From NCBI GenBank assembly GCA_018340375.1, contig JAFFJZ010000001.1, positions 30,434,001 through 30,498,000 of the forward strand: a stretch of DNA of 64,000 nucleotides, given 5' to 3'. How positions within the stretch are numbered: position 1 is the stretch's first letter; the number at the start of each line of letters is the position of its first letter. Source of the DNA: Gonatopus flavifemur (Eukaryota > Arthropoda > Insecta > Hymenoptera > Dryinidae). Shown here in pieces: positions 10,899-21,463 of the stretch. A model generated the notes under the pieces. It saw nothing but the letters and a program-made list of their open reading frames with translations. It did no database searches and was not told the DNA's origin. Position numbers and translations under genes: made by a program.

Positions 10899-13800
10899 CT
10901 GTGGAACCTGCATTTTCATGGAATACAATTTGTCTCTTAAACGAATGCTTTTATCACGATGCTCTGAGCATTTATGTTTCAAATTCGCCAAGTATGAGTT
11001 CAAATTTTTATGCAGCAACATGTTATTGTACATCGAATTCTTTCTGAAATCACATAAGATAAGTCAAAATTTAAAAATATATAAACCTCGCAACATCGGT
11101 ATGAGGTAGTATTGTTGAAGATGAAATCCTTTTTCAATGAAATTTAGTCAGATCCAATAAACTTTTCATTGAATTCTCCCAAATCTCATTCATAAATGAT
11201 GAGTTAGTATGTAACTGGAGCTTTGTTGGATTTCAATGAGATCCAAGTCCGCGTATTTTTTCCGATAGTGATATAATAATCGCTACATACCTCATATCAG
11301 TTCAAAAAAAATCCAACGTATAAGTTATTATACTTGAACATGCCGGAAATTCTCTTCCTTTCTTCATCACAAATATTGTAATGATCTAATCTCTGAATTT
11401 GTGGTAATGAAATGATAACAAAAGCTCGATAATTGCAAAATGATACGATTGGACAATCACCATACAACGGATCACTGAAGACCACAGAATCCAATTCGGC
11501 ATGATTCGATAAATGCTTTACATCCTGATAAGAATGAAGAATGTTAAACGCTATGTTGCAGATCGTATATATCGAATAATAATTCTGAATAATTTCCAAA
11601 GTAAAATACCTCAATTTGACACAAAGGATTATTTGCAAAATTGATGTATTTTATTCTATGATTCGATGCAAAACCATCATCTATATTCTTCAACCTGTTT
11701 CGAGCTATATTTAATTCTTCCAAACACGCCATGCTGTTCAAATTCTACAAAAACACGACTGACATGAATTTCCATTATCCCACTGCGTTTCCCTGGTAAA
11801 TAAAAGAGCGCCGATGGGGAAATTTCACTGAAAACCACTTAAATTTTCAGAGATTCTCAGAGAAGAGTTTTCAGAGCATTCCAGAGAGTTCCATTGTTTT
11901 TCAGAAGAATTCGAAATTTTTTTAGAGATATTTATGGTTCTTTCCATGTCAGATTTACAATGAAATTTCTGAATATTTTTGGAATAATTATCCTCGAATT
12001 CTTTGTTGAAAAATACTCAGTAAGAGATATGCATCATTTATTTATTTTTTCTAATTGTGATTTCCAATTTTTACTTTGGGGTCAAAGTTTTCAGTTTCGA
12101 CAATTCCATTTTCATTCCGATGCCTGTATCTGGAAAGTTTTTTGTTGTAATTCGATGATGAAAGTAAAAAAGCCACTCATTAGAATTTTGACATTTGTAA
12201 TTCTCAAATTTCAGAGACACGATCAATTTATGGAGCATAACAATATTTTTGATTCGTTTTCGGAAATGGTACTCCACGGAATTCAATAAATATAGATAAA
12301 ATGAGAATGACCTGAGAATCTGGCTTGCTGGATTATCCATGACATGTAACGGAGGCTAGATACCTGACTTTTGATCGAAGAATTAATATGTGATTTCAAA
12401 TCATTAAATCATATTTTTGTCTTGTTCTGTTTGTATCTCTTGAATGGCGTGGAATGACATTTTCAGAAACGAACCAAAAACATCGTTGTGCTCCACAGAT
12501 TGAACAAGTTTCTGGTGTTTGAAAATTCCAAATGTCCAAATTCAAATAAAATGCCTTTTTTACTTTCATTGTCGAATTAAGACAAGGCGCGAATCGAGGA
12601 ACAAAAAATTTCATTCGAATTTTTGAAAAGTTGGGAATAATTTGGTATGTCGAATGCTTTTTCAAATATAGGCATTAGAAGAATATAGAAAATGGATTTG
12701 TTGAAACTAAACCTTTGACCCCAGTGTATAAATCGAAAATCACGATAAGGAAAAACAAATGATGCGAGTCTCTTATTTTTCAACAGAGAATTCGAAAATA
12801 ATTATTCCAACATTATTAGAAATTCAAAAAATGTTCTGTGATTCGAATAGAAGTCCTGTACAGAGCGATATTTGTATCAAATTGAAGCGTTTGCCCGTAG
12901 TTTGTCTATAGGGGATACTACTAGGCAGCGTAGCGGCAGCCAAAATGTTTCTTTCAAATTATTTGATAGTGGTGCTATAAAACCAACCCATTTTCATCCA
13001 CCTACCTGGTATATGTGCCAATAGAGGTCTCTAAATGAAAATTATTCAATTTTATTGCGAAACTTTCGAATAATTTGAAAGAAACATTTTGGTTGCTGCC
13101 ACACTGCTGCTATCCTCTTAAAGGATTGCGCTGCTGTTACGCCGCTAGTATCACTTTGTGCCAAATCTATTTGAATTCATTTTGTTGTTCAAGAGTTTTC
13201 ATCATAATATCTATGTATAACAAAAATCATCTTGCATCTTCAATTTCTTATACTGGTAGTTTCTAAGTTTCCTGTGAAAAATCTTCCTCTGAGTTCCTGT
13301 ATATTTTTGATACTCTTCTGAACAATAGACAGCATCTGAACCAAAAATTCAAAACTAAACATGGCATACCATCTCATTTCACTCGAATGAAAATTAACAG
13401 AAAATAGGAAGCGACATTGAAAATAATAAAAACAATCATGCAATCCTGTAATTCAGTGATACTTGGTTACAAGTATTTAAACTGCAACATTTGAATTGGA
13501 ATATTAACATACTTTACCATCAAAGACTGAATATTATTCCTCGAGATATGAACTATTTTTAAACGAAGACAATTCTCCAAACGAGGAATATTTTCTATTT
13601 CATTCGAATACAAACATAATTTTTCAAGTTGAGAACATCTGTTCAGATCAGGAACATCCTACTCAAAGGTAAAATCATTAGAATTTTGTGAATCCCGACG
13701 ACACTCTTATAGAATTATTGTACCTTGATTTTACACTCCACAATCCACAATTCTTGCAAATGAATCAAAGATGATATCACGTGGAAAGATTTTATGTGGG

Positions 13801-14002
13801 GCTGACCAATTATAATGAGAATTTTCAAATTTTGTGCACTCGAACAAATATGATATATGGACCCAATATCGTATGAAGAGACATACAACTCGCAGCTGTA
13901 TTTTTCTTCAACTTGAAAACATTACTCCAGAATTATATAATCATGAAATTTTACATAACCTACCATACCTTTATCGTCATTATTTTCCAATGTTGAATCC
14001 AT
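10899..14002 (-). CDS. Leucine-rich repeat protein, LRRC9-like (partial, 3' end open)
   Basis: Six exons with consistent GT-AG sites and phases: 14002..13969, 13911..13724, 13658..13518, 11744..11610, 11524..11334, 11043..10899. They encode 278 residues from an ATG (MDSTLENNDDK...). Visible LRR segments of about 22 residues include LQELWIVECKIK, LEKLCLYSNEIENI, LKIVHISRNNIQSL, LEELNIARNRLKNI and IKYINFANNPL. An LRR-cap-like part follows: DPLYGDCPIVSFCNYRAFVI and LPQIQRLDHYNI, then a charged helical stretch (MYNNMLLHKNLNSYLANLKH). The order LRRs, DPxYG...CNYR, LPxxQRLD, YNNM matches the N-terminal block of LRRC9 as I know it. LRRC9 is much longer in vertebrates, so more exons are expected downstream. 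Introns are 57, 65, 1773, 85 and 290 bp; the 1.8-kb intron holds two palindromic elements. LRRC9 is linked with ciliated cells in vertebrates; a role here is not inferable. The start codon is the best in-phase choice; an upstream exon is not excluded. Confidence 0.72.
11334..11524 (-). CDS. LRRC9-like gene, exon 5 (LRR-cap region)
   Basis: Acceptor CTTATCAG precedes GAT GTA AAG. The exon encodes DVKHLSNHAELDSVVF, DPLYGDCPIVSFCNYR and LPQIQRLDHYNI. It is best ended at donor CAA|GTATAA, which leaves two bases completed by the first base of the next exon (K). Reading on without splicing gives a stop at 11297-11299 after a few residues, so the longer open frame is not the mature exon. Confidence 0.7.
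11950..12830. mobile_element. Large diverged foldback element in the LRRC9-like intron
   Basis: The left arm (about 11960-12330) and right arm (about 12400-12830) are inverted, diverged copies: TGGGGTCAAAGTTT, AATTCCATTTTCAT, GATGAAAGTAAAAAAG and GATTCGTTT each recur, in order, on the opposite strand. Arms are roughly 370-430 bp with indels. Frames of 65-131 codons inside are by-products; no transposase signature was seen. Confidence 0.65.
12914..13152. mobile_element. MITE with GATACTA ends and GGCAGC arms
   Basis: Left arm GGCAGCCAAAATGTTTCTTT pairs with right AAAGAAACATTTTGGTTGCT; outer ends are GATACTA and TAGTATC. The right arm has an extra ~35-bp stretch. Confidence 0.65.
13518..13911 (-). 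CDS. LRRC9-like gene, exons 2 and 3
   Basis: Exon 2 (13911..13724) encodes VEEKYSCELYVSSYDIGSIY, NLKILIIIGQPHIKSF and HLQELWIVECKIK. Exon 3 (13658..13518) encodes DVPDLNRCSQLEKLCLYSNE and the following LRR. The 65-bp intron between them has acceptor TGAGTAG and donor AAG|GTACAA, both phase 0. The plus-strand frame 13834-14139 is a shadow of this coding region. Confidence 0.72.
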
Positions 14003-14383
14003 GTCTTGAAGATAACGGATACCACATGAAAGGTAATGATAGGAATGATAAATTAAGATTCATAAAGGGATCGAGAAAAATCAATAATTATTCCATCACA
14101 CTGTATACTGATATTATTGAATCATTGAAAATTGAGTGACACTGATAACTGGTATATCACAAGCAAAATAATTCAAAACAAAGGGCGAATCAATCCTATG
14201 ATGTTGACAATCATTCATTAAGAAAACATCAGTTCAGTGCTGCCATCAGTGGATAAGAATTGCAATATGAATGTTCTAAGTATTTCATTATTTATATCAA
14301 TCTTATGGTCGAATAACATTATATTTCTTGCGTAAAGAATTCTGATTTTAAATGCTCAAAATTACATCCCATCGAATGTGACG

Positions 14384-15032
14384 ACCCGTATGGAAATATT
14401 TCGCTGAAAAATGTCTGTAAAACTATGAAAAATCTCTGAAAAAAAATGAAAAAATTCTGAGAAACTCTGACAAACTCTGAGAATCTCTGAAATTTTGATG
14501 AGAAATCTAATATTTTTGGGACATTCTTTACAGACTTTTTTCAGACTTTTTTCTGAGTTTCTCAGAGTTTTTTCATTCTTTTTCAGAGAAATAGTAACGA
14601 AATTGCACTCTGAAAAAACTCTGACAAAACTCTGATGGATTGCTAACATTTTTCTGACTTTTAGAAAAAAATGAGAAAATTTTCAAACACTTTTTCACAC
14701 ATGATATTTGAATACGGCATATGAATGTATTTATTGAATTTCAGGATTTTTCAATAATCATAAAAATGTCAACAATTTATTAGAGTTTTGTCAGAGTTTT
14801 TTCAGAGTGCAATTTCGTTACTATTTCTCTGAAAAAGTATGAAAAAACTCTGAGAAACTCTGAAAAAAGTTTGAAAAAAGTCTGTAAAGAATGTCCCAAA
14901 AATATTAGATATCTCATCAAAATTTCAGAGATTCTCAGAGTTTGTCAGAGTTTCTCAGAGTTTTTTCATTTCTCTTCAGAGATTTTTCATAGTTTTGCAG
15001 ATATTTTTCAGCGAAATATTTCCATACGGGGA
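14384..15032. mobile_element. TCTGA-word foldback element with ~260-bp arms
   Basis: Left end CCCGTATGGAAATATTTCGC and right end GCGAAATATTTCCATACGGG are inverted. Arms 14384-14640 and 14775-15032 are highly similar along their length and consist largely of TCTGA/TCAGA words. The 67- and 95-codon frames encode the same sequence from both arms and are not genes. It lies about 0.4 kb upstream of the LRRC9-like start. Confidence 0.8.
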
Positions 15033-15282
15033 GTATTGAATATTTGTAAACAAATCATTCACTCGGAGTCTTGAAAATTATAGTTTCTTCTGTAGTACCA
15101 GTCCAGGATAGGTCTGTTGGAGGGCATTACGTTCCTCACAGCACCACGGCCTCAGAAGAATTCTTAAAGAACTCATGAACCACACAATCAGTTCAATAAG
15201 AATGCTTTATGAATTCTTCTGGGACTTTGGTGCTGTGTGGGGTATTACGTAATTTTGGGGATCTTCCAGTGAGGGATAAGAC

Positions 15283-15544
15283 AACCCCAACAGCATAGTG
15301 CTGGAAAAATTCGCAACAATTTCCCAACAACACGGAGCGACCGTTGTTCGGAAGTTGCTGGGAGGTTGCGTCGCCAAATGCGCAGCAACATGCAGCAAAC
15401 TTGAAAGCTGTTGTCATGATGCTCCGAAGATGTTTGAATACATGGAGCTATGACATGTGAGATCAAACAATCCTCCAACAATAGCACACAAACTGGTAAA
15501 ACAGCGCTGAAGCAACAGTTACACTGCAACTGTTGCTGTCAAGG
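15283..15544. repeat. GTTGCTG-word repeat, copy B (inverted to 395-556)
   Basis: Shares GGAAAAATTCGCAACAA, GCGCAGCAACATGCAGCAAA and CACTGCAACTGTTGCTGTCA with the complement of copy A. Three overlapping minus-strand frames arise from the repeat. Confidence 0.6.
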
Positions 15545-15627
15545 ACCGGCCGCTATTAATGAAATAATCAAAAAATATGAATACCTAATTCATGTTTGTA
15601 GAAAAAACTACAATAAAGTCAACTAAC

Positions 15628-15852
15628 CCAAGTAGCACAACAGGTTAGAAATGCTAAGAAGGTTCTTAGAAGTTCTGAGCATGTTTTATGAACATTCTTA
15701 AGATCCTCGAATGAGACTGTTTTGGATAAGTATATTCTATGCACATTCTTAGAATGTATTCTTCGAATTTATCGAAAACAGTCTCATCCGCACATTCTAT
15801 GCATGATCACGGAATAAAAGCAGAGTGTTTGAAATGTTCTTGTGCTACTTGG
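15628..15852. mobile_element. MITE with CCAAGTAGCACAA ends
   Basis: Left CCAAGTAGCACAAC and right TTGTGCTACTTGG are inverted. The internal hairpin has GAATGAGACTGTTTTGGAT against TCGAAAACAGTCTCAT and AGAATGT words. Directly followed by an (AACT)n run at about 15855-15878. Confidence 0.75.
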
Positions 15853-16058
15853 AAACTAACTAACTAACTAACTAACTCACCTGATGTATGCGTCATGCAA
15901 TGGATAAAACTGAGTACTCCATTGAAAATATATGATAAATCCCACTTCTTCGTCATGTTTTTTATGAATTATTCAATTTCATTCATCGAATGACACGCAA
16001 ACTAACACCCTATCCCATTAATGGCGGCAGGGATGAGCATTTTTGTACTATGGGAGTA

Positions 16059-16306
16059 CACTGTAAAAAATATACTTCCTAAACTGCCAAAGAAGTTTGG
16101 CAGTTTTTTACACAAACTTTTTTTATAAATTACCAAACAAAAGTTTGTAAACATTCAAAAAATTTTATGATTTCACGAAGAGTTTTGAAAATTCACAAAC
16201 TTTTGTTTGGCAATTTACAAAATAGGTTCGGAAATTATTTTTCCAAACCAAGTTTGTAAATTTCCAAGCATTTTTGTTTGGAATTCAACAAATTTTTTTT
16301 ATGGTG
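16059..16306. mobile_element. CACTGTAAAAA element, copy 1
   Basis: About 248 bp, flanked by TA. It shares its whole length with copies 2 (19069-19316) and 3 (30957-31204) but in inverse orientation: ACTTCCTAAACTGCCAAA near the left and CAAGCATTTTTGTTTGGAAT near the right. Interior words are ACAAACTT/AAGTTTGT. Confidence 0.8.
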
Positions 16307-17275
16307 TACTTTTAGTGGGGAGTACTTTATTTTGTGTAAAATATGTATTCAAAGTAAGATATGAGGTTAAAAACAAGTATTCACCACTAAAAGGACTCTC
16401 GGAGTACAAAAATGCCCACCCCTGAATGGCTGCAAGTGAATAACTGATTGTCTTGTCTCTCATTGAAGGGTGCCACGTACCCAAGCAGCAACAGAAGTTC
16501 AACGTGTATAAGAAATAGAAACTTTCGTAGAATGTACGAATGAGATACAAAGAACGTACTGAGTGATTCGGAATTGCCGGACACTTTCTTAAGAGCAGAT
16601 TCTTGATGAAATTCTGAAACGATTTTGGTGCGGAATATTTTGATCTGGCCCTTAGATTCGGAGATATCGGCATTTTTTAATTTTTTGAAAAATCCAAATC
16701 TCTCGGAAGGACCATATCTTTCACATTTGGATCCAATACCATTCTCTGAGTCAGATCACGGGGTATCCCTGGAAAAAAATAAAACCAATTTAGCGTTTCT
16801 CGTGGTGGAGTTATAGTGGTTTGAAATTTTTTGCATTCCAGCCAATCAGAACTAAACCACTTTAGTCAGATGACTCAGAGAATAAATGTTCTTGAACAAA
16901 ACAGTACAAATGTCCAAGACCAGGTATTGTAAATAATAATATATTGTTCAAAAAATGAAATGATGTCAGATGAATTAGGTTTTTTTATATAAAACAAAGT
17001 GAATTTGATTTTTGGTGAAAAACAAAAGTGAAGAATTGCTTCAATAATCAGGGTTCCCACAGACCTGGAAAGTGAGGGAAAGTCAAGGAACTTCATTTTC
17101 AGTCAGGGAAAGTCAGGGAAATTACCCTTTAGTGAGACAAAACTTCCAAAATCGTCTAGAGATTTTGCACAGGAAAAATTATTTCTTTTGATTTCAGGAA
17201 TTATCATTTGAATAATGAATATTATTTCGATAGAAACACCGTTTTTATGTACGTACAGTCCGCTTTCCAACTAGT

Positions 17276-17831
17276 TATATTAATATATAACAGCTAACCC
17301 CCATAATTCGTCTCACCTCAATCAGGCTCCGGTGCAATGGATTTGTTATTTCAAACATTTGTATTCTTGTGGTAATTGCGAATAATATATTTATTACAAC
17401 ACATTATCCGATTATGCGTTACGAGATATAAATTATCCACAAAATTGTGGTAATATACCATAAGAATTATTTAATCGAATTGAATTGATAATAAAAATCC
17501 ATGTTTTTTCTTCTTTGAACAAATGAATTTATCGATTAACCCATCTTTTAACCGCTTCCGCCCATTCAGCTTCGTTATCATCTTCTTTTTCCCCTTCCGC
17601 TTCTTCTCTTTCTCCCCTGTTATCTTGTTCTTGTTCGCTCAGGGATGTTCCTGATGGCGTTTGTGCCACACTGGCGTTATGCGATCTTAATTCGGTTAGA
17701 AAATCATTCTCCTGTTGATAACGCCTTTGGAGTTCTTCGCGCCAAGAATTACCACCCCCGCTGCTATCATCCCCATCCTCACCAGCTTCAAAGTCTACAA
17801 ACAATTACAAGAATCACGTATTTCAGATTTT
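17276..17831 (-). repeat. Segmental duplication of the Dyb 3' end (copy 1)
   Basis: Homologous to 27645-28226 in the same orientation. It covers about 250 bp after the stop codon, the whole terminal exon and about 37 bp of the upstream intron. It lacks a ~24-bp piece present in the other copy after TTTGTTAT. The segment is bounded by near-identical 20-bp direct repeats: CAGTCCGCTTTCCAACTAGT from 17256 and CAATCCGCTTTCTAACTAGT from 17838. The second is the left end of the MITE at 17838-17942. Confidence 0.8.
17529..17794 (-). CDS. Dyb: Duplicate dystrobrevin terminal exon (alternative last exon or decoy)
   Basis: Acceptor TTGTTTGTAG precedes AC TTT GAA GCT, the same phase as the exon at 27922-28187. 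The exon encodes [40 protein letters not shown] and ends [14 protein letters not shown], stop. It differs from the other copy by one base in 266 (His for Arg in ELRS-H/R-NAS). An AATAAA signal (minus strand) lies at 17390-17395. Since phase and acceptor are intact, a Dyb transcript skipping the upstream copy could end here; whether it does cannot be told from sequence. A stand-alone gene is unlikely because no upstream exon is attached. Confidence 0.6.
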
Positions 17832-17837
17832 TCAGTA

Positions 17838-17942
17838 CAATCCGCTTTCTAACTAGTTCCGCGGACCTTTCTCTCACTCTCACTGTCTTTCTTCGATAGA
17901 GTGAAAAAATACACTTTTCGGCACTGCTCATAGGGGGGACTG
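17838..17942. mobile_element. Pogo-like MITE, TA-flanked
   Basis: Left CAATCCGCTTTCTAACTAGT, right end GCACTGCTCATAGGGGGGACTG; TA at 17836-17837 and 17943-17944. Same internal layout (ctctcactc ... gatagagtga) as the MITE at 6022-6125. Confidence 0.65.
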
Positions 17943-19068
17943 TAAACAAATGTATTATTTCAAAACAACAGCGAATGATACATTTTTTTCATATCCAAAA
18001 AAGTACTCATTCTGTTGAAGGAAATCAGGTCCGAATGTCTATTTGAATCTGCTCAAAATACAATTTCTTTAGATCCGGAAGAATATTTTTTTCTGTAGGG
18101 AAAAGTTAAAAAAATCTACTCAACATCATGAGCTTTCCAGCAGGGCAAAAACACATGAGAGAAGTGAATACATGAATACATAAATATGATTCGATGTAGA
18201 TTCTTGGATATAACAAAAATGGCGATGAGTTTGAAAAATAAAAAAGATCATCTTATTCGTAGAAGAGATAACTCGACTGCTTCAGGTTCTTACAGCGAAT
18301 GTTTAAATTTTTCAGATATCAAGGGTGTTACATGGTCGCTTTTTTCCCCTACAAAAATGATTGCCACTAACATTCATCCAATCATATCGATCCGGAGATA
18401 AAAAACTTAGAATCAATCGGAGACCCCGGCTCTGATCTCACCCAGTAAACATTTTTCAAATACCTTTCTGACAAGGTTTAGGAGTTATGAAAAAGTTAAC
18501 TAAGATTACTTTCTAATAAGTTCTAGATCTCATCAGAAAGACACCTGAAATATTCCCGATATCGACTGTGGATTTCAAATTATACATAAAAAGTGAAGGA
18601 AATGGTCCCAAAAAAAGCTCATGGAGGATACTACAAATTGAGTTGTTAAAATCTTGGTTAAAATGATTCTGAAGTAATTGGAAAAATGTGAATGAATCCA
18701 TTAATCATGTTTTATGTGATAGGAATTTTGAATAATTGAAACAATAAATCAGCAGGATCAAATTTGGGAGATGATATTTTGGTAACATCGTTGACTAGAC
18801 TCTGTTGGAGGGGCTTTATTCTCTATCTTTATTCACTTCACATGGACCATTATGTGAGAGAACAAAGAAAACAAAAAATTCTCACGCAATTGATGGATAT
18901 TTACTGATTCTTCACTAGATTATTCTTCACCAGACCAATTGAACTATTTGACTTAATTGAACTATATCTCTGAACTAGTTCAATTTGATAAACGAGATAC
19001 ACTGAACTACTTCAGTGAATTGAACTTGAATGCCCAAATCTACTTTCATGAACCTTCGGCCCGATCTA

Positions 19069-19316
19069 CACTGTAAAAAAAATTTGTTGAATTCCAAACA
19101 AAAATGCTTGGAAATTTACAAACTTGGTTTGGAAAAATAATTTCCGAACCTTTTTTGAAAATTGCCGAACAAAAGTTTGTGAATTCTCAAAAATCTTCGT
19201 GAAATCACAGAATTTTTTGAATGTTTACAAACTTTTGTTTGGTAATTTACAAAAAAAGTTTGTGTAAAAAACTGCCAACCTTCTTGGGCAGTTTAGGAAG
19301 TATATTTTTTACAGTG
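19069..19316. mobile_element. CACTGTAAAAA element, copy 2
   Basis: TA duplications at 19067-19068 and 19317-19318 flank CACTGTAAAAAA and TTTTTTACAGTG. About 248 bp, in the same orientation as copy 3 at 30957 and opposite to copy 1 at 16059. Confidence 0.85.
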
Positions 19317-19588
19317 TATACAGATCTAATCTGAACGTTCGCTGAAGCTTCATGTTCTCTTTGGAAATATCCAGGGTGATCGCTTGATGTGAAACAGGTG
19401 AAATTGACTGCTCGTGTGATTTTGGTGTTAATTATGGTGTGAAGAATTCACAAATACCCCAGAAAATCACGATGTTCAATCGATGTATTTGATTCTATTA
19501 GGGTGATGAAGTATTAAAGATTATTCCCTGAGAATTTCAGACTATTTCATGAATTTAGTTCGGAGAACTTTTGCAGACAAAATTCGTA

Positions 19589-19708
19589 CAGCACCGGACA
19601 TTTCTACTTTGCCTCTACGTTGCCTTCACGTGGAATCTCCATTCATCCATGTTCTATCCACGTGGATTTCACGGAGATGCGACGTAGAAATCGGTGGATG
19701 CGCTGTTA
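19589..19708. repeat. CCACGT-word repeat, copy 1
   Basis: ACAGCACCGGACATTTCTAC at one end and GTAGAAATCGGTGGATGCGC at the other form inverted ends around CCACGT words. Related copies at 20272-20655 (with a large insertion) and 23192-23316; the end sequence is also seen at about 32321-32360. Confidence 0.55.
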
Positions 19709-20099
19709 CACTGAGAGAAGAGCGATTCAGAAGTTCGGTAAATAGTGATATACTTGTTCGATAAATCTAAATACTACTGAACTTTCAGCGATGTTTAATG
19801 AAATTTCAAGGAGGATTACTGAAATATTGCTTTATATTACTCAGTGTTCCTCAATCGTTGTTATATAATGCAATATTCATGACCAAATTTGCTGTGTATC
19901 ACTCAATTACTAAACGTTCAGGAATTGAGTGACACACAGCAAATTTGGTCGTGAATATTATATTATATGATAACGATTGTAGAACACTGAGTAATGTGAA
20001 GCAAAATTTCAGCAATGTTTCCTGAAATTCAACGAAACATCGTTGAAAGTACAGTAATATTCAGATTCATTGATCAAATTTAATGCTCTTCTCTCAGTG
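19709..20099. mobile_element. CACTGAGAGAAGAGC foldback element
   Basis: Left CACTGAGAGAAGAGC and right GCTCTTCTCTCAGTG are perfect inverted ends. A second near-perfect inverted pair lies inside (GACCAAATTTGCTGTGT against ACACAGCAAATTTGGTC). It starts exactly where the CCACGT repeat ends (cgctgtta|CACTG). Confidence 0.8.
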
Positions 20100-20271
20100 T
20101 AGGGAGCGTTTACTGTGGATCTCTTTAGGAGACCTAAAAGTTTGTATTTTTCTATTCTCTTCCAGAATTTTGGTTTCGAAATTTCAAGTTCAGGCTCTTC
20201 AGCGACGTAGATGGAGTCTCAAAGAATCATTTTTTCATCCCAAATTATGCATGCACTGCAGTCAATAACCG

Positions 20272-20655
20272 CACAGCACAACCACCGATCACCGGATATT
20301 TTTCCGTCCCCGGAGAAAAATAGATGCTAATGGGTATAAAAAATATTATACGGGTTAGTATACGAGGACAAGCATCTAGATTATACCCCTGGGATACTAG
20401 TCTTTAATAACTTTTTATTAGTCCTTATAATCTGCATTATACTCCTTATAATCTGGATTATACTCCTTAGCATCTTGATATTAGGGACTAAGAAAAATTG
20501 GTATAATCCAGATGCTTGTCATCAGTATCTATTTTTTTCCGTGTCGCCTCTACGTTGCTTCTCCGTTCCTCCACCTTGTATCCACGTCTCCCTTTTATCT
20601 ACCTCGCCTCCACGGAGATGCAACGTGAACATCGTTAGGTGTGCCGTTGGGGTAG
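20272..20655. mobile_element. CCACGT-word repeat split by a TAATC-word element
   Basis: Outer parts resemble the CCACGT repeat (CACCGATCACCGGAT at left, GCAACGTGAACATCG at right). The insert at about 20313-20542 has ends CGGAGAAAAATAGATGCT and ATCTATTTTTTTCCG. Its interior is built from TATAATC/GATTATA, GATGCTTG and CAAGCATC words. Confidence 0.5.
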
Positions 20656-21463
20656 CTATGGAAATTCTCCAAAAAAAAGGTCATGGAAAGTCAGGAAGAG
20701 TTGGGAAAATTCTGTGGGAACCCTGAATAAACATTGTCAATTCATGAGGTAAGCATTTGTTATATTTACTACGCTTCATTGTATTTTTGTTTCATTACAT
20801 ACATTATAAGTTTCGTAGCAACTACTCAATTCTCGTACTGTATTCCGGCTGAAAATCGTGAATGAAACAATTCCTAATTAATTTAACCAAACTTAGTATA
20901 TCCTCTACGAAGCTCCATTTGAAATTTCTCAATAGGTACATCAATTTTTACAGACAAAATTTCTCATGATATCAATTATTCATGGCAAATATATCTATGT
21001 ATATGATCTATATATACACAAAAGTTATTCTCAAATGATGTTTACATAGAAAATGTAAAAATTACAGATCATTTAGTTTTTGATCATCGCAATGGAAGTG
21101 ACAATAAGGAAAACATGCTTTTCAGATCTCCATATTAAAATCTAATTCCAAATAATGTACAAAAGACAAATTCATTGTCTATTATTGCATAATGTATATT
21201 TTTAATCGCTATGATTGAACTAGGTAAAGTTTTTAAGGCATTTTAACGCTACTTTGATATCATTTGTGCTAATACATATATATATTATATATTAAATCAT
21301 AAGAAATTAGAATAACAATGGCGTAATGTATTTCCATCTATATAAATTCTCTTTCAAGAACTGTGCGCTTATAACTTTCATAGAAATCATCAACAACAAT
21401 ACATATTTATACGTTTTTCTATTAAACCTCAAAGTCATTGAATCGTAAATTTCTTGCTTTCAT

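Larger units (their letters stand above)
17049..20725. mobile_element. Possible hAT-like element with CAGGGTTCCCACAG ends, heavily nested
   Basis: CAGGGTTCCCACAGACCTGG at the left (with GTCAGGGAAAGTCAGGGAA inside) matches the complement of the right end (TTCTGTGGGAACCCTG, preceded by TCATGGAAAGTCAGGAAG). Between them, 3.7 kb holds the duplicated Dyb terminal exon, a pogo-like MITE and several CACTG elements. I see no exact 8-bp duplication outside the ends (AATAA is shared approximately) and no transposase, so the two ends may belong to separate partial copies. Confidence 0.45.

Noticed and set aside
11297..11638. 113-codon minus-strand frame as one exon
   Set aside because: It crosses a splice acceptor at 11524 and a donor at 11334. 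The correct exons are 11524..11334 and, in another frame, 11744..11610.
12071..12783. Several 65-131 codon frames on both strands
   Set aside because: All fall in the arms of a diverged foldback element and mirror each other.
13834..14139. 101-codon plus-strand frame
   Set aside because: Opposite-strand shadow of the first LRRC9-like exons.
14362..15074. Two frames encoding near-identical Ser/Phe-rich peptides
   Set aside because: They are the two arms of the TCTGA-word palindrome read in opposite directions.
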